From assembly GCA_035476635.1 (NCBI GenBank), contig DATILI010000015.1, positions 1 through 23,285 of the forward strand: 23,285 nt of DNA. Reading direction: 5' to 3'. Shown piece after piece: positions 20,937 to 23,285 of the stretch. This DNA is from DATILI01 sp035476635 (GTDB lineage: Bacteria; Pseudomonadota; Gammaproteobacteria; Burkholderiales; Burkholderiaceae_C). A program made the position numbers and the translations under genes. The notes below the pieces were generated by a model. It was not told the DNA's origin. It saw only the letters and a list, made by a program, of their open reading frames with translations, and made no database searches. Position 1 is the stretch's first letter, and every line of letters begins with the position of its first letter.

Positions 20937-22349
20937 ATGACAAGCAGACGCAACTTTATCTCTGGCGCAGGCGCCATCACCGGTGCTCTTGCCGCAACAG
21001 CGGTGAGCAAGGTCGCCATGGCCGCACTGCCCGAACCGGTCATGCAGACCAAGCCCGACACCATGCCGCCGCTGGTACCCAATACCGGTCGCCCCTACAA
21101 CCCGATCGTGACGCTCAACGGCTGGACGCTACCCTGGCGCATGAACAACGGCGTCAAGGAGTTCCACCTGGTCGCCGAGCCCGTGGTGCGCGAAATGTCT
21201 CCCGGCTTCAAGGCCCACCTGTGGGGATACAACGGCCAGTCGCCCGGTCCGACCATCGAAGTGGTGGAAGGCGACCGCGTACGGGTGTTCGTCACCAACA
21301 AGCTGCCCGAGCACACCAGCGTCCATTGGCATGGCCAGCGCCTGCCGAACGGCATGGATGGCGTCGCCGGCCTGAACCAGAAGGCGATCGACCCCGGCAA
21401 GACCTTCGTCTATGAGTTTGCAGCGCGCCGGCCCGGCACCTTCATGTACCACCCGCACGCCGACGAGATGACCCAGATGGCGATGGGCATGATGGGCTTC
21501 TGGGTCACGCACCCGAAAGCCAGGCATCCGCTCATCGAAGAGGTTGACCGCGACTTCGTGTTCCTGCTGAACGCCTACGACATCGACCCGGGGGCCTACA
21601 CGCCCAAGATCATGACGATGCTGGACTTCAACCTGTGGACATTCAACAGCCGAATTTTCCCGGGCATCGACTCGCTGAATGTGCGAAAGAACGACAAGGT
21701 GCGCATACGCGTCGGCAATCTGACCATGACCAACCACCCGATCCACTTGCACGGCCATGAGTTTCTGGTAACTGGCACCGATGGCGGGCCGACACCCAGG
21801 AGCACGCGCTGGCACGAAGTCACAACCGACGTGGCGGTCGGCCAGATGCGGCAGATCGAATTTCTTGCGGATGAGGAAGGCGACTGGGCCTTTCACTGCC
21901 ACAAGAGCCACCACACCATGAACGCGATGGGGCACGACGTGCCCACCATGATCGGTGTGGATCATCGCAAGGTGGTCAGGGACATCGCCAACCTGGTGCC
22001 CGACTACATGGTGATGGGCGAGCGCGGCATGGCCGACATGGCGGAGATGGACATGCCGCTGCCTGACAACACCGAACGCATGATGACCGGCCAGGGCCCG
22101 TTCGGCTCGGTCGAGATGGGCGGCATGTTCACCGTGGTCAAGGTACGCGCGGACCAGAAGCGCGGCGACTACAAGAACCCCGACTGGTATCAGCATCCGG
22201 CCGGCACCGTGGCCTACGAATTCACGGGCACGCTGCCCGACCCCTCGCGCTTCAAGTCCGAAGGGCCAGGGTCGATGCCAAGCACCGCAAGACCCAGGAA
22301 GGATGTGGAGGTCCGGGTTCGCAAACCCAGTGGCCACTCCAACCACTGA
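20937..22349 (+). CDS. Tat-exported two-domain multicopper oxidase
   Basis: A 470-aa copper oxidase, probably oxidising periplasmic Cu(I). The Tat signal is SRRNFISGAG...VAMA (about 3-29). Copper ligands are in HWHG (H130, H132), YHPH (H172, H174), HPIHLHGH (H267, H270, H272) and HCHKSHHTMNAM (H320, C321, H322, H326, M331). Only about 93 residues separate motifs two and three, too few for the middle domain of CueO or PcoA, so this looks like a two-domain enzyme with its type-1 site in the second domain; two-domain members are known to work as trimers. A Met-rich tail (about 358-396) may collect Cu(I). It starts 30 nt after the TolC gene. No CopB or CopD follows in the window. Confidence 0.93.
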   Translation: MTSRRNFISGAGAITGALAATAVSKVAMAALPEPVMQTKPDTMPPLVPNTGRPYNPIVTLNGWTLPWRMNNGVKEFHLVAEPVVREMSPGFKAHLWGYNGQSPGPTIEVVEGDRVRVFVTNKLPEHTSVHWHGQRLPNGMDGVAGLNQKAIDPGKTFVYEFAARRPGTFMYHPHADEMTQMAMGMMGFWVTHPKARHPLIEEVDRDFVFLLNAYDIDPGAYTPKIMTMLDFNLWTFNSRIFPGIDSLNVRKNDKVRIRVGNLTMTNHPIHLHGHEFLVTGTDGGPTPRSTRWHEVTTDVAVGQMRQIEFLADEEGDWAFHCHKSHHTMNAMGHDVPTMIGVDHRKVVRDIANLVPDYMVMGERGMADMAEMDMPLPDNTERMMTGQGPFGSVEMGGMFTVVKVRADQKRGDYKNPDWYQHPAGTVAYEFTGTLPDPSRFKSEGPGSMPSTARPRKDVEVRVRKPSGHSNH

Positions 22350-22403
22350 TCCGCGTATCTACTCTCAATCTCGCAAACAAGCACTGCTCGAAAGGAAATG
22401 GAA

Positions 22404-22949
22404 ATGGAAATGAAACTGTCAAGCGCAGCGCTGAATGCGCTACTGACTGCAGCCCTGATTGGCACGTCGCTGGGCGCCATGGCACATGGCGACGAGGGCC
22501 ACAGCAAGAAGGCAGTTGGCCCGGCCAGGAAGGAGCAAAAGGAATGGGGCATTGCGGGCGACGCCAGGGCCGTCAATCGAACCATCCAGATCGCGATGAC
22601 CGACAACATGCGATTCACACCCGACAGGATCGATGTCAAGCAAGGTGACGTCGTTAGGTTCGTCATCAGGAACAACGGAAAGATGCTGCACGAGATGGTC
22701 ATTGGAACCAAGCAGGTGCTGGATGAGCATGCCGCGCTCATGGTGAAGTTCCCGACGATGGAGCACGAGGAGCCCTATATGGCGCACGTGCCGCAAGGCA
22801 AGTCCGCCGAGATGATCTGGAATTTCAATCGGCCCGGTGAGTTTGACTTCGCCTGCCTGATTGCCGGGCACTACCAGGCGGGCATGGTCGGCAAGATCAA
22901 GGTGGCCGCGACAGGAATGAGCAATGGGCACACCACGCGCACGCATTGA
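22404..22949 (+). CDS. Periplasmic cupredoxin-family protein
   Basis: A 181-aa exported blue-copper-type protein. The signal peptide ends near GAMAHGDEGH, giving a His-containing mature N-terminus. The cupredoxin fold has QIAMTDNMRFTPDRIDV, followed by the first ligand His in MLHEMVIG (H96) and the C-terminal ligand set C151-x4-H156-x4-M161 in FACLIAGHYQAGMVG. It may pass electrons or copper to the neighbouring oxidase. Three in-frame ATGs occur (22398, 22404, 22410); the AAGGA at 22392-22396 is best spaced for 22404. It lies 54 nt after the multicopper oxidase and 58 nt before the CusF-domain gene, in a single transcription direction. Confidence 0.9.
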   Translation: MEMKLSSAALNALLTAALIGTSLGAMAHGDEGHSKKAVGPARKEQKEWGIAGDARAVNRTIQIAMTDNMRFTPDRIDVKQGDVVRFVIRNNGKMLHEMVIGTKQVLDEHAALMVKFPTMEHEEPYMAHVPQGKSAEMIWNFNRPGEFDFACLIAGHYQAGMVGKIKVAATGMSNGHTTRTH

Positions 22950-23007
22950 TCCACTGCTCGGCCGCCCGGCAATGGACGTGAGCATTTACGCAACAAGGAA
23001 GCAAATC

Positions 23008-23285
23008 ATGAATTCGTTCAAACAAGTTCTTTTCGCAGTGGCACTCGCTGCAACCGCGGTGTCGTCCACGCCCGCCTGGGCCCAGGCGACGAAGCCAGCT
23101 GCCGACATGACCGAGGCCGAGGTGCGCAAGGTGGACAAGGACAACAAGAAGATCACCTTGAAGCATGGCGCCATCAAGAATCTGGACATGCCCGCCATGA
23201 CCATGGTGTTCGGTGTCAATGACGCGGCCATGCTGGACAAGTTGCAGGCCGGCGACAAGGTGCAGTTCAAGGCCACCAACGATGG
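23008..23285 (+). CDS. CusF-domain periplasmic copper-binding protein (3' truncated by window)
   Basis: The first 92 codons of a small periplasmic copper chaperone. A signal peptide (about 1-25, ending TPAWAQA) precedes a CusF-type beta-barrel start: VRKVDKDNKKITLKHGAIKNL, then DMPAMTMVFGV. CusF of E. coli binds Cu(I) by His36, Met47 and Met49 with Trp44 capping the site. Here the His and the MTM methionines are present, but the Trp position is Met (LDMP instead of NWP). The start ATG 23008 follows AAGGAAG. The C-terminus lies beyond the window. It closes the exported copper module seen here and would hand copper to the TolC-linked pump or the oxidase. Confidence 0.9.
   Translation, partial: MNSFKQVLFAVALAATAVSSTPAWAQATKPAADMTEAEVRKVDKDNKKITLKHGAIKNLDMPAMTMVFGVNDAAMLDKLQAGDKVQFKATND

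Noticed and set aside
21129..22346. Minus-strand open frame of 405 codons, His-rich
   Set aside because: It is antisense to the multicopper oxidase; the histidines arise from the complement of Met/His-rich codons.
1..23285. Evidence for a mobile element, CRISPR array or structural RNA gene
   Set aside because: No transposase, integrase, regularly spaced repeats, tRNA-like cloverleaf or rRNA-like segment was recognised on either strand.

Overview
This is GC-rich chromosomal DNA of the kind found in Burkholderiales. A Bordetella/Achromobacter (Alcaligenaceae)-like or Comamonadaceae-like host fits best. The clues are a Bug-type tripartite tricarboxylate transporter (TTT) binding protein, a LysR/MFS divergon, a short HipB of a type I associate with Burkholderia relatives, and a betaproteobacterial-style periplasmic copper cluster. 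This placement is inferred from protein character, not from a marker gene. I see no rRNA, tRNA, CRISPR array, transposase, integrase or origin.

Left part (1-6000): an unrecognised Tat-type exported protein runs off the left edge on the minus strand. Divergent from it is a hipBA-like toxin-antitoxin operon whose AT-rich promoter is packed with inverted repeats. An AraC regulator follows 16 nt later. Next comes an unusual pair: a divergent tryptophan 2,3-dioxygenase-like heme protein and a class A FAD monooxygenase. The usual kynurenine-pathway partners are absent, so AraC/dioxygenase/monooxygenase may be a small undescribed catabolic or biosynthetic cassette.

Middle part (6000-15500): a large membrane-bound PAS/GGDEF diguanylate cyclase; a solitary Bug periplasmic binding protein; a translationally coupled alpha/beta hydrolase and TauE/SafE permease; a small two-helix membrane protein; a LysR regulator divergent from a DHA2-type MFS drug exporter; and a Pro/Ala-rich membrane protein. 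Two convergent gene pairs overlap at their 3' ends (14 bp and 113 bp).

Right part (15496-23285): a copper homeostasis and resistance cluster. copZ (chaperone) and copA (Cu(I) P-type ATPase) diverge from a 185-bp region with two CueR-like promoters. cueR follows copA. Then come two small secreted proteins (one Cys/His-rich), a TolC-type outer-membrane lipoprotein, a Tat-exported two-domain multicopper oxidase with a Met-rich tail, a cupredoxin and the start of a CusF-domain protein. The cytoplasmic module (CopZ, CopA, CueR) senses and pumps Cu(I). The exported module would bind, oxidise and clear periplasmic copper. RND pump components are not in the window and may lie beyond the right edge.
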